61,153 nucleotides of DNA. Origin: Nemertoderma westbladi. Lineage: Eukaryota > Xenacoelomorpha > Nemertodermatida > Nemertodermatidae. The notes beneath the pieces are model-generated. The model did no database searches. It saw only the letters and a list, made by a program, of their open reading frames with translations, and was not told the origin of the DNA. Of the stretch, positions 20,301 through 32,910 are shown in pieces. The stretch spans positions 1 to 61,153 of the forward strand of contig JAUCBJ010006486.1 of NCBI GenBank assembly GCA_032718475.1. Reading direction: 5' to 3'. The translations under genes were made by a program, and so were the position numbers. Position 1 is the first letter of the stretch; the number at the start of each line of letters is the position of its first letter.

Positions 20301-23300
20301 CAACGGATTCATTTAAACCCAGAGACGTCTTTGAAACCTACAGTAGGTTGTATTGAATCCCGTTGATCAACGGATTCATTTAAACCCAGAGACGTGCTTT
20401 GAAACCTACAGTAGGTTGTATTGAATCCCGTTGATCAACGGATTCATTTAAACCCAGAGACGTCTTTGAAACCTACAGTAGGTTGTATTGAATCCCGTTG
20501 ATCAACGGATTCATTTAAACCCAGAGACGTCTTTGAAACCTACAGTAGGTTGTATTGAATCCCGTTGATCAACGGATTCATTTAAACCCAGAGACGTCTT
20601 TGAAACCTACAGTAGGTTGTATTGAATCCCGTTGATCAACGGATTCATTTAAACCCAGAGACGTCTTTGAAACCTACAGTAGGTTGTATTGAATCCCGTT
20701 GATCAATGGATTCATTTAAACCCAGAGACGTCTTTGAATCCTACAGTAGGTTGTATTGAATCCCGTTGATCAACGGATTCATTTAAACCCAGAGACGTCT
20801 TTGAAACCTACAGTAGGTTGTATTGAATCCCGTTGATCAACGGATTCATTTAAACCCAGAGACGTCTTTGAAACCTACAGTAGGTTGTATTGAATCCCGT
20901 TGATCAATGGATTCATTTAAACCCAGAGACGTCTTTGAATCCTACAGTAGGTTGTATTGAATCCCGTTGATCAACGGATTCATTTAAACCCAGAGACGTC
21001 TTTGAAACCTACAGTAGGTTGTATTGAATCCCGTTGATCAACGGATTCATTTAAACCCAGAGACGTCTTTGAAACCTACAGTAGGTTGTATTGAATCCCG
21101 TTGATCAACGGATTCATTTAAACCCAGAGACGTCTTTGAATCCTACAGTAGGTTGTATTGAATCCCGTTGATCAACGGATTCATTTAAACCCAGAGACGT
21201 CTTTGAAACCTACAGTAGGTTGTATTGAATCCCGTTGATCAACGGATTCATTTAAACCCAGAGACGTCTTTGAAACCTACAGTAGGTTGTATTGAATCCC
21301 GTTGATCAAGGGATTCATTTAAACCCAGAGACGTCTTTGAAACCTACAGTAGGTTGTATTGAATCCCGTTGATCAACGGATTCATTTAAACCCAGAGACG
21401 TCTTTGAAACCTACAGTAGGTTGTATTGAATCCCGTTGATCAAGGGATTCATTTAAACCCAGAGACGTCTTTGAATCCTACAGTAGGTTGTATTGAATCC
21501 CGTTGATCAACGGATTCATTTAAACCCAGAGACGTCTTTGAAACCTACAGTAGGTTGTATTGAATCCCGTTGATCAAGGGATTCATTTAAACCCAGAGAC
21601 GTCTTTGAAACCTACAGTAGGTTGTATTGAATCCCGTTGATCAACGGATTCATTTAAACCCAGAGACGTCTTTGAAACCTACAGTAGGTTGTATTGAATC
21701 CCGTTGATCAACGGATTCATTTAAACCCAGAGACGTCTTTGAAACCTACAGTAGGTTGTATTGAATCCCGTTGATCAACGGATTCATTTAAACCCAGAGA
21801 CGTCTTTGAAACCTACAGTAGGTTGTATTGAATCCCGTTGATCAACGGATTCATTTAAACCCAGAGACGTCTTTGAAACCTACAGTAGGTTGTATTGAAT
21901 CCCGTTGATCAACGGATTCATTTAAACCCAGAGACGTCTTTGAAACCTACAGTAGGTTGTATTGAATCCCGTTGATCAACGGATTCATTTAAACCCAGAG
22001 ACGTCTTTGAAACCTACAGTAGGTTGTATTGAATCCCGTTGATCAACGGATTCATTTAAACCCAGAGACGTCTTTGAAACCTACAGTAGGTTGTATTGAA
22101 TCCCGTTGATCAACGGATTCATTTAAACCCAGAGACGTCTTTGAAACCTACAGTAGGTTGTATTGAATCCCGTTGATCAACGGATTCATTTAAACCCAGA
22201 GACGTCTTTGAAACCTACAGTAGGTTGTATTGAATCCCGTTGATCAACGGATTCATTTAAACCCAGAGACGTCTTTGAAACCTACAGTAGGTTGTATTGA
22301 ATCCCGTTGATCAACGGATTCATTTAAACCCAGAGACGTCTTTGAAACCTACAGTAGGTTGTATTGAATCCCGTTGATCAACGGATTCATTTAAACCCAG
22401 AGACGTGCTTTGAAACCTACAGTAGGTTGTATTGAATCCCGTTGATCAACGGATTCATTTAAACCCAGAGACGTCTTTGAAACCTACAGTAGGTTGTATT
22501 GAATCCCGTTGATCAACGGATTCATTTAAACCCAGAGACGTCTTTGAAACCGACAGTAGGTTGTATTGAATCCCGTTGATCAACGGATTCATTTAAACCC
22601 AGAGACGTGCTTTGAAACCTACAGTAGGTTGTATTGAATCCCGTTGATCAACGGATTCATTTAAACCCAGAGACGTCTTTGAAACCTACAGTAGGTTGTA
22701 TTGAATCCCGTTGATCAACGGATTCATTTAAACCCAGAGACGTCTTTGAAACCTACAGTAGGTTGTATTGAATCCCGTTGATCAACGGATTCATTTAAAC
22801 CCAGAGACGTCTTTGAAACCTACAGTAGGTTGTATTGAATCCCGTTGATCAACGGATTCATTTAAACCCAGAGACGTCTTTGAAACCTACAGTAGGTTGT
22901 ATTGAATCCCGTTGATCAACGGATTCATTTAAACCCAGAGACGTCTTTGAAACCTACAGTAGGTTGTATTGAATCCCGTTGATCAAGGGATTCATTTAAA
23001 CCCAGAGACGTCTTTGAAACCTACAGTAGGTTGTATTGAATCCCGTTGATCAACGGATTCATTTAAACCCAGAGACGTCTTTGAAACCTACAGTAGGTTG
23101 TATTGAATCCCGTTGATCAACGGATTCATTTAAACCCAGAGACGTCTTTGAAACCTACAGTAGGTTGTATTGAATCCCGTTGATCAACGGATTCATTTAA
23201 ACCCAGAGACGTCTTTGAAACCTACAGTAGGTTGGATTGAATCCCGTTGATCAACGGATTCATTTAAACCCAGAGACGTCTTTGAAACCTACAGTAGGTT

Positions 23301-26300
23301 GTATTGAATCCCGTTGATCAACGGATTCATTTAAACCCAGAGACTGCTTTGAAACCTACAGTAGGTTGTATTGAATCCCGTTGATCAACGGATTCATTTA
23401 AACCCAGAGACGTCTTTGAAACCTACAGTAGGTTGTATTGAATCCCGTTGATCAACGGATTCATTTAAACCCAGAGACGTCTTTGAAACCTACAGTAGGT
23501 TGTATTGAATCCCGTTGATCAACGGATTCATTTAAACCCAGAGACGTCTTTGAAACCTACAGTAGGTTGTATTGAATCCCGTTGATCAACGGATTCATTT
23601 AAACCCAGAGACTGCTTTGAAACCTGCAGTAGGTTGTATTGAATCCCGTTGATCAACGGATTCATTTAAACCCAGAGACGTCTTTGAAACCTACAGTAGG
23701 TTGTATTGAATCCCGTTGATCAACGGATTCATTTAAACCCAGAGACGTCTTTGAAACCTACAGTAGGTTGTATTGAATCCCGTTGATCAACGGATTCATT
23801 TAAACCCAGAGACGTCTTTGAAACCTACAGTAGGTTGTATTGAATCCCGTTGATCAACGGATTCATTTAAACCCAGAGACGTCTTTGAAACCTACAGTAG
23901 GTTGTATTGAATCCCGTTGATCAACGGATTCATTTAAACCCAGAGACGTCTTTGAAACCTACAGTAGGTTGTATTGAATCCCGTTGATCAAGGGATTCAT
24001 TTAAACCCAGAGACGTCTTTGAAACCTACAGTAGGTTGTATTGAATCCCGTTGATCAACGGATTCATTTAAACCCAGAGACGTCTTTGAAACCTACAGTA
24101 GGTTGTATTGAATCCCGTTGATCAACGGATTCATTTAAACCCAGAGACGTCTTTGAAACCTACAGTAGGTTGTATTGAATCCCGTTGATCAACGGATTCA
24201 TTTAAACCCAGAGACGTCTTTGAAACCTACAGTAGGTTGGATTGAATCCCGTTGATCAACGGATTCATTTAAACCCAGAGACGTCTTTGAAACCTACAGT
24301 AGGTTGTATTGAATCCCGTTGATCAACGGATTCATTTAAACCCAGAGACGTCTTTGAAACCTACAGTAGGTTGGATTGAATCCCGTTGATCAACGGATTC
24401 ATTTAAACCCAGAGACGTCTTTGAAACCTACAGTAGGTTGTATTGAATCCCGTTGATCAACGGATTCATTTAAACCCAGAGACGTCTTTGAAACCTACAG
24501 TAGGTTGTATTGAATCCCGTTGATCAAGGGATTCATTTAAACCCAGAGACGTCTTTGAAACCTACAGTAGGTTGTATTGAATCCCGTTGATCAACGGATT
24601 CATTTAAACCCAGAGACGTCTTTGAAACCGACAGTAGGTTGTATTGAATCCCGTTGATCAACGGATTCATTTAAACCCAGAGACTGCTTTGAAACCTACA
24701 GTAGGTTGTATTGAATCCCGTTGATCAACGGATTCATTTAAACCCAGAGACGTCTTTGAAACCTACAGTAGGTTGTATTGAATCCCGTTGATCAACGGAT
24801 TCATTTAAACCCAGAGACGTCTTTGAAACCGACAGTAGGTTGTATTGAATCCCGTTGATCAACGGATTCATTTAAACCCAGAGACTGCTTTGAAACCTAC
24901 AGTAGGTTGTATTGAATCCCGTTGATCAACGGATTCATTTAAACCCAGAGACGTCTTTGAAACCTACAGTAGGTTGTATTGAATCCCGTTGATCAACGGA
25001 TTCATTTAAACCCAGAGACGTCTTTGAAACCTACAGTAGGTTGTATTGAATCCCGTTGATCAACGGATTCATTTAAACCCAGAGACGTCTTTGAAACCTA
25101 CAGTAGGTTGTATTGAATCCCGTTGATCAACGGATTCATTTAAACCCAGAGACGTCTTTGAAACCTACAGTAGGTTGTATTGAATCCCGTTGATCAACGG
25201 ATTCATTTAAACCCAGAGACGTCTTTGAAACCTACAGTAGGTTGTATTGAATCCCGTTGATCAACGGATTCATTTAAACCCAGAGACTGCTTTGAAACCT
25301 ACAGTAGGTTGTATTGAATCCCGTTGATCAACGGATTCATTTAAACCCAGAGACGTCTTTGAAACCTACAGTAGGTTGTATTGAATCCCGTTGATCAACG
25401 GATTCATTTAAACCCAGAGACGTCTTTGAAACCTACAGTAGGTTGTATTGAATCCCGTTGATCAACGGATTCATTTAAACCCAGAGACGTCTTTGAAACC
25501 TACAGTAGGTTGTATTGAATCCCGTTGATCAACGGATTCATTTAAACCCAGAGACGTGCTTTGAAACCTACAGTAGGTTGTATTGAATCCCGTTGATCAA
25601 CGGATTCATTTAAACCCAGAGACGTCTTTGAAACCTACAGTAGGTTGTATTGAATCCCGTTGATCAACGGATTCATTTAAACCCAGAGACGTCTTTGAAA
25701 CCTACAGTAGGTTGTATTGAATCCCGTTGATCAACGGATTCATTTAAACCCAGAGACGTCTTTGAAACCTACAGTAGGTTGTATTGAATCCCGTTGATCA
25801 ACGGATTCATTTAAACCCAGAGACGTCTTTGAAACCTACAGTAGGTTGTATTGAATCCCGTTGATCAACGGATTCATTTAAACCCAGAGACGTCTTTGAA
25901 ACCTACAGTAGGTTGGATTGAATCCCGTTGATCAACGGATTCATTTAAACCCAGAGACGTCTTTGAAACCTACAGTAGGTTGTATTGAATCCCGTTGATC
26001 AACGGATTCATTTAAACCCAGAGACGTCTTTGAAACCTACAGTAGGTTGGATTGAATCCCGTTGATCAACGGATTCATTTAAACCCAGAGACGTCTTTGA
26101 AACCTACAGTAGGTTGGATTGAATCCCGTTGATCAACGGATTCATTTAAACCCAGAGACGTCTTTGAAACCTACAGTAGGTTGTATTGAATCCCGTTGAT
26201 CAACGGATTCATTTAAACCCAGAGACGTCTTTGAAACCTACAGTAGGTTGTATTGAATCCCGTTGATCAACGGATTCATTTAAACCCAGAGACGTCTTTG

Positions 26301-29191
26301 AAACCTACAGTAGGTTGTATTGAATCCCGTTGATCAACGGATTCATTTAAACCCAGAGACGTCTTTGAAACCTACAGTAGGTTGTATTGAATCCCGTTGA
26401 TCAACGGATTCATTTAAACCCTGAGACGTCTTTGAAACCTACAGTAGGTTGTATTGAATCCCGTTGATCAACGGATTCATTTAAACCCAGAGACTGCTTT
26501 GAAACCTACAGTAGGTTGTATTGAATCCCGTTGATCAACGGATTCATTTAAACCCAGAGACGTCTTTGAAACCTACAGTAGGTTGTATTGAATCCCGTTG
26601 ATCAACGGATTCATTTAAACCCAGAGACGTCTTTGAAACCTACAGTAGGTTGTATTGAATCCCGTTGATCAACGGATTTATTTAAACCCAGAGACGTCTT
26701 TGAAAACTACAGTAGGTTGTATTGAATCCCGTTGATCAATGGATTCATTTAAACCCAGAGACGTCTTTGAATCCTACAGTAGGTTGTATTGAATCCCGTT
26801 GATCAACGGATTCATTTAAACCCAGAGACGTCTTTGAAACCTACAGTAGGTTGTATTGAATCCCGTTGATCAACGGATTCATTTAAACCCAGAGACGTCT
26901 TTGAAAACTACAGTAGGTTGTATTGAATCCCGTTGATCAATGGATTCATTTAAACCCAGAGACGTCTTTGAATCCTACAGTAGGTTGTATTGAATCCCGT
27001 TGATCAACGGATTCATTTAAACCCAGAGACGTCTTTGAAACCTACAGTAGGTTGTATTGAATCCCGTTGATCAAGGGATTCATTTAAACCCAGAGACGTC
27101 TTTGAAACCTACATTAGGTTGTATTGAATCCCGTTGATCAATGGATTCATTTAAACCCAGAGACGTCTTTGAATCCTACAGTAGGTTGTATTGAATCCCG
27201 TTGATCAACGGATTCATTTAAACCCAGAGACGTCTTTGAAACCTACAGTAGGTTGTATTGAATCCCGTTGATCAACGGATTCATTTAAACCCAGAGACGT
27301 CTTTGAAACCTACAGTAGGTTGTATTGAATCCCGTTGATCAAGGGATTCATTTAAACCCAGAGACGTCTTTGAAACCTACAGTAGGTTGTATTGAATCCC
27401 GTTGATCAACGGATTCATTTAAACCCAGAGACGTCTTTGAAACCTACAGTAGGTTGTATTGAATCCCGTTGATCAAGGGATTCATTTAAACCCAGAGACG
27501 TCTTTGAAACCTACAGTAGGTTGTATTGAATCCCGTTGATCAACGGATTCATTTAAACCCAGAGACGTCTTTGAAACCTACAGTAGGTTGTATTGAATCC
27601 CGTTGATCAAGGGATTCATTTAAACCCAGAGACGTCTTTGAAACCTACAATAGGTTGTATTGAATCCCGTTGATCAACGGATTCATTTAAACCCAGAGAC
27701 GTCTTTGAAACCTACAGTAGGTTGTATTGAATCCCGTTGATCAACGGATTCATTTAAACCCAGAGACGTCTTTGAAACCTACAGTAGGTTGTATTGAATC
27801 CCGTTGATCAACGGATTCATTTAAACCCAGAGACTGCTTTGAAACCTACAGTAGGTTGTATTGAATCCCGTTGATCAACGGATTCATTTAAACCCAGAGA
27901 CGTCTTTGAAACCTACAGTAGGTTGTATTGAATCCCGTTGATCAACGGATTCATTTAAACCCAGAGACGTCTTTGAAACCTACAGTAGGTTGTATTGAAT
28001 CCCGTTGATCAACGGATTCATTTAAACCCAGAGACGTCTTTGAAACCTACAGTAGGTTGTATTGAATCCCGTTGATCAACGGATTCATTTAAACCCAGAG
28101 ACGTCTTTGAAACCTACAGTAGGTTGTATTGAATCCCGTTGATCAACGGATTCATTTAAACCCAGAGACGTCTTTGAAACCTACAGTAGGTTGTATTGAA
28201 TCCCGTTGATCAACGGATTCATTTAAACCCAGAGACGTCTTTGAAACCTACAGTAGGTTGTATTGAATCCCGTTGATCAACGGATTTATTTAAACCCAGA
28301 TACGTCTTTGAAACCTACAGTAGGTTGTATTGAATCCCGTTGATCAACGGATTTATTTAAACCCAGAGACGTCTTTGAAACCTACAGTAGGTTGTATTGA
28401 ATCCCGTTGATCAACGGATTTATTTAAACCTAGAGACGTCTTTGAAACCTACAGTAGGTTGTATTGAATCCCGTTGATCAACGGATTTATTTAAACCCAG
28501 AGACGTCTTTGAAACCTACAGTAGGTTGTATTGAATCCCGTTGATCAACGGATTCATTTAAACCCAGAGACGTCTTTGAAACCGACAGTAGGTTGTATTG
28601 AATCGCGTTGATCTACGGATTCATTTAAACCCAGAGACGTCTTTGAAACCTACAGTAGGTTGTATTGAATCCTGTTGATCAACGGATTCATTTAAACCCA
28701 GAGACGTCTTTGAAACCTACAGTAGGTTGTATTGAATCCCGTTGATCAACGGATTCATTTAAACCCAGAGACGTCTTTGAAACCGACAGTAGGTTGTATT
28801 GAATCGCGTTGATCTACGGATTCATTTAAACCCAGAGACGTCTTTGAAACCTACAGTAGGTTGTATTGAATCCTGTTGATCAACGGATTCATTTAAACCC
28901 AGAGACGTCTTTGAAACCTACAGTAGGTTGTATTGAATCCCGTTGATCAAGGGATTCATTTAAACCCAGAGACGTCTTTGAAACCTACAGTAGGTTGTAT
29001 TGAATCCCGTTGATCTACGGATTCATTTAAACCCAGAGACGTCTTTGAAACCTACAGTAGGTTGTATTGAATCCCGTTGATCAACGGATTCATTTAAACC
29101 CAGAGACGTCTTTGAATCCTACAGTAGGTTGTATTGAATCCCGTTGATCAACGGATTCATTTAAACCCAGAGACGTCTTTGAAACCTACAG
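17353..29191. repeat. 67-bp satellite array, about 177 copies
   Basis: The monomer is 67 bp: for example GATTCATTTAAACC starts at 19031 and again at 19098. Each monomer holds four dyads: TTTAAA, AGACGTCT, ACCTACAGTAGGT (odd palindrome) and CGTTGATCAACG, the last extendable to an 11-bp stem with one bulge. Variants (GAATCC for GAAACC, CAAGGG, CAATGG or CTACGG for CAACGG, GGATT for GTATT, GTGC insertions making 68-bp units) recur at multiples of 67, often exactly 201. There is no spacer diversity and no ORF. This is typical satellite or heterochromatin DNA. Confidence 0.98.
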
Positions 29192-30441
29192 AGTGATTCC
29201 ATTCAAATTCGACAAATATCGGTGGCACTCATTTTTTTAAAATGATTCGATCTTTACCAAACTTACAGGGTCTGACGATATTGCTATTATTAAGTTATGT
29301 TGAAAATTTCAGCAAATTTGGTTCATTAGAACCGAAGTTATGGCCATTTTAAATATCGTGTTTTTAATAAAATTCAATATTATCAAAAATAAAACTTAAT
29401 GTAACTTTGGTGTACATAGTCCCCAGGATTTTAAACACACATCAAATTATAATATATGAGTAGTACTGTTTGCTACTGAAAGCCCGAAGAACAACAATTT
29501 TTAAAACCAATTTTATTTTTTACTTTAATTTGGTCATATTTTATATTTTCCAATAATTTACCCCAATTTAATAGTTAATTTTATTCACTTCAGAATTAGA
29601 TAATTAACCAAGCATTGCGGCAACTTTATACATACCCTATTTATAAACCAGATTATATTTATTATAAACATCAATTATCAATATAAGCGTTTTTATAATT
29701 AATTTAATTTAGCAAAAATGTCAAAAAGTAGTTTTTTAAAAGTGCCTGTACAAATGAATTTTTAATTAATATTTGGTATGTAAGTTCATTGTAGATAAAT
29801 AAATCGATGTAGAAAGTGTGAATAGATAACGGGCTTTAGCGTTGATTTAATTTACATTCGAAGTTTCGTACCGGGCGGCATTTCTTCAAACAAACCGCCC
29901 ATTGATTGACAGCCAACTAGTAGCGCCTCTCTGCTGGAGATCGCTGCTCCAGCTCTGCTTTAGGCTTTTAGCGGCAGTCCAGTTAAAGTTAGACTTGGTT
30001 TCTCTGTTCAGAGTTCGGCTCCCAGCAACTTGATTCACTCGGATTAAACTTTCGGTTCTACTTAAATTCTCAAGTTCGTTATGTTAACATAGATTATGAT
30101 TTGGAAATACATAATTTTGTTACGTTTTTAACATAAATTTTAACTTTTAATATAATAAGTCTAATAAGATATAAATAATCCTCTTTCCCCACTATTATAA
30201 TTTATAGTGGAGGCCCAACCTGTCTTTGACTTTACAAAGATGTAAAATCTCGGGTAGTGGTAGGTAATGAAGCATCTAAGGAATTTGATTGTTTTCTTGG
30301 GGTTCGACAACATTTTTTGCTCGGTTGCCGGTGATACGACGACTTAAGACTTCAATATCTAGATGAATATTTTTCGAGGCAGCCGTCCTTGTTAAAACTA
30401 AAGCAGTTGAATAGTTACCTTTCGGGGGGTGTAAACGTTAA
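29192..30441. other. unassigned insert interrupting the satellite
   Basis: AT-rich to about 29850, then a GC-richer stretch (29870-30010) without a long ORF. A possible LTR-like or promoter-like region ends near GTGGAGGCCCAACCTG at 30207-30222, but no partner LTR is present. No terminal repeats were found by eye. Confidence 0.4.
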
Positions 30442-31032
30442 CCAGACACTGGTGCAGACATTGATGCAGACAGTGGTGCAGACAGTGGTGCAGAAACAGT
30501 GGTGCAGACACTGGTGCATACAGTGGTGCAGACCGTGGTGCAAACTGTGGTGCAGACAGTGGTGCAGACAGTGGTGCAAACACTGGTGCAGACAGTGGTG
30601 CAGATACTGGAGCAGACACTGGTGCAGGTGCAGACAATGGTGCAGACACCTGGTGCAGACACTGGTGCAGACAGTGGTGCAGACAGTGGTGCAAACTCTG
30701 GTGCAGACAGTGGTGCAAACACTGGTGCAGACAGTGGTGCAGACAGTGGTGCAGACAGTGGTGCAGACAGTGGTGCAAACACTGGTGCAGACAGTGGTGC
30801 AAACACTGGTGCAGGCAGTGGTGCAGACAGTGGCGCAGACAGTGGTGCAGAACGTGGTGCAGACAGTGGTGTAGACAGTGGTGCCGATAGTGGTGCAAAC
30901 ACTGGGCAGACAGTGGTGCAGATACTGGAGGAGACACTGGTACAGACAATGGTGCAGACACCTGGTGCAGACACTGGTGCAGACAATGGTGCAGACACCT
31001 GGTGCAGACACTGGTGTAAACCAGACATGGTA
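30442..31032. repeat. 12-bp minisatellite (GGTGCAGACAGT)n
   Basis: About 48 units of 12 bp alternating GGTGCAGACAGT, GGTGCAAACACT and GGTGCAGACACT. Because 12 is divisible by 3 and the unit has no stop in five or more frames, it creates long repetitive ORFs on both strands (VVQT, GADS, TVCT, LHHC, SAPL repeats). None has a domain or unique flanks, so I do not call a gene. Confidence 0.92.
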
Positions 31033-31487
31033 CAGTCTAATTATATCGCCCAACGGTGCCTCATCGCATGTTTAAACTGTGAGTTAATAGTGACACGTTA
31101 ATCTAACCAAAACAATAAACGCCCAAGCCCAAGCCAATATTGCCCAAGCTACGACCAACCGAGCAAAAAATATTCTCAGCCATTACAGTGAATCAAAACT
31201 TAACGAATAAAATGTAAAGAAAGAATATCTAAAAAGGAGAATTATGGCAATGATTAGTCAAAATAAATGAACCTTACCTCCCATTGTGTCTCTATACCTA
31301 GAGCTTATACATACAGACCTGATACAGACAGGGTAGATCCAGGTGGTCCCAGCAAGGGGTTGGTCTTGGTCGTTAAAATTGGTCAATACCAATTACTTGG
31401 CCTAGAGAATATGATCCGCCCACTAAATAGTAAGTAAAGCGACCAGTCGCTTGCAAAATATTGCTAGTGTGTGTTATACATAAAAAT
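31033..31487. other. unassigned spacer
   Basis: No gene or terminal repeat recognised between the 12-bp array and the hAT-like element. Confidence 0.4.
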
Positions 31488-31495
31488 GTACGAAC

Positions 31496-32885
31496 CAGGG
31501 GCGCCGGAAGCACGGGGGCAGCGGGGGCAGCTGCCCCCCCAGCCCGTATGACAGGGGGGCAAGGGGGGCATCAATGTGCCTTTCCAGAATTAACTCACAA
31601 CGGAAACGGCCCACACTATCTCACTATCTGACAATAAATTAATGTAAAATCGTTGCAAAAATGTTAAAGTTACATTAGCAGCCAGACCGGATATTACCAA
31701 TAATGCCCCCCACCCACCTCGGCCCAGTCCGTCCTCCCCCGTGCATGATATAAAATCAAGTTCACAGAAAGCCAGTCTATCTCTACCACAGCATAGTCTG
31801 TAAATATGGCCTTGTGACTTGGACAATGGAAGCAAGTGGAGACTAATTGACCACTTGTCAACCCTTTCCTTTCCTTTCCTCCTTCGGCGTACTCTTCAAC
31901 TCTCGATGTTGCCTTACTCATTGTTAAAATAATTTGTAGTGTTCTCGAATATTTATTACATAACTAGAGAGCCGCTTAACTACATGAACCAATATTGGAT
32001 ATTGAGTCCGTATTGGATCCTAGGGAATAAAGGTGAAACTTTTTCTCTCGATTTTGCGGTATATTCGAGCGAAAACGTAACAATTTAAGAATAAAATGTG
32101 TTATGTTGAGGCATTTTATTTACCGAGCGTTAGCGAGGTTAATACAGGGTCGAGAGAATATTTAAAAAAATATTCTACTTTTTTTCTTATGTAATAGGCC
32201 TACGTAATTTTATTCTTAAATTGGAACATTTTTGTTGTCTAATTCTTTAATAAAAGATGGATCAATAAGTTGTTACAATAACTATTTAAGTAGTGGCAAA
32301 AAAGTAGGCTTTTTTTGTCGAGCGTAGCGAGACTAATAAGAAAGCAAGAAAAAAAGGTTACTTTTTGCTCCACTTACGTCGTTTTATTTGTTGTAAGTCT
32401 TCTCTTACTTTTATCTGGGCCCATTTCAGCATAAATATCGTCCACCGAAGCTTCTTCCATAGCGAAATAACGGCATTAGTATACCCTGGGTAGGCTACCC
32501 ATACTGTCATAGTTTGACCAAATTTTTTCTTATAAAAAGGCTTTTATCATGAGGTTTTTTTTCTAGAACAAATATTTGACCTTCTTACAGTATGGTATTT
32601 TTTCCAAAAAATGTTCTAGAAAAAATTCTATAACCAAAATATTTATCAAAATTGATAACTAACACTCTTGTTCTATAACATGTTTACAACATATTTACAA
32701 CATTCATATTTACACACAACAACATATTTAAATGTTTACAATTCAAACTTGTTAATTAATAGGTATTATTAAATACATCCCATTTGAATTTTGTGTAACT
32801 TTTTTCTAATATTATTATCGTATTATAAAAAGTGCCCTTTTTTAGCAGCTGCCCCGGTCGCACAAATTTGCTTCCGGCGCCCCTG
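31496..32885. mobile_element. hAT-like non-autonomous element (1,390 bp)
   Basis: Both ends carry CAGGGGCGCCGGAAGC as inverted repeats, followed by related GGGGCAGCTGC blocks. An 8-bp duplication GTACGAAC lies at 31488-31495 and 32886-32893. These are hAT hallmarks. The interior is AT-rich with no transposase. It holds partial inverted repeats around GAGCGTTAGCGAGG / GAGCGTAGCGAG near 32124 and 32319. It sits 25 bp from the second satellite block. Confidence 0.9.
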
Positions 32886-32910
32886 GTACGAACAGTCGTA
32901 CATGTGTTAT

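Noticed and set aside
30389-31101. Repetitive (VVQT)n, (GADS)n, (TVCT)n and (SAPL)n proteins
   Set aside because: All arise from a stop-free 12-bp repeat on both strands, with no unique domain or gene structure.
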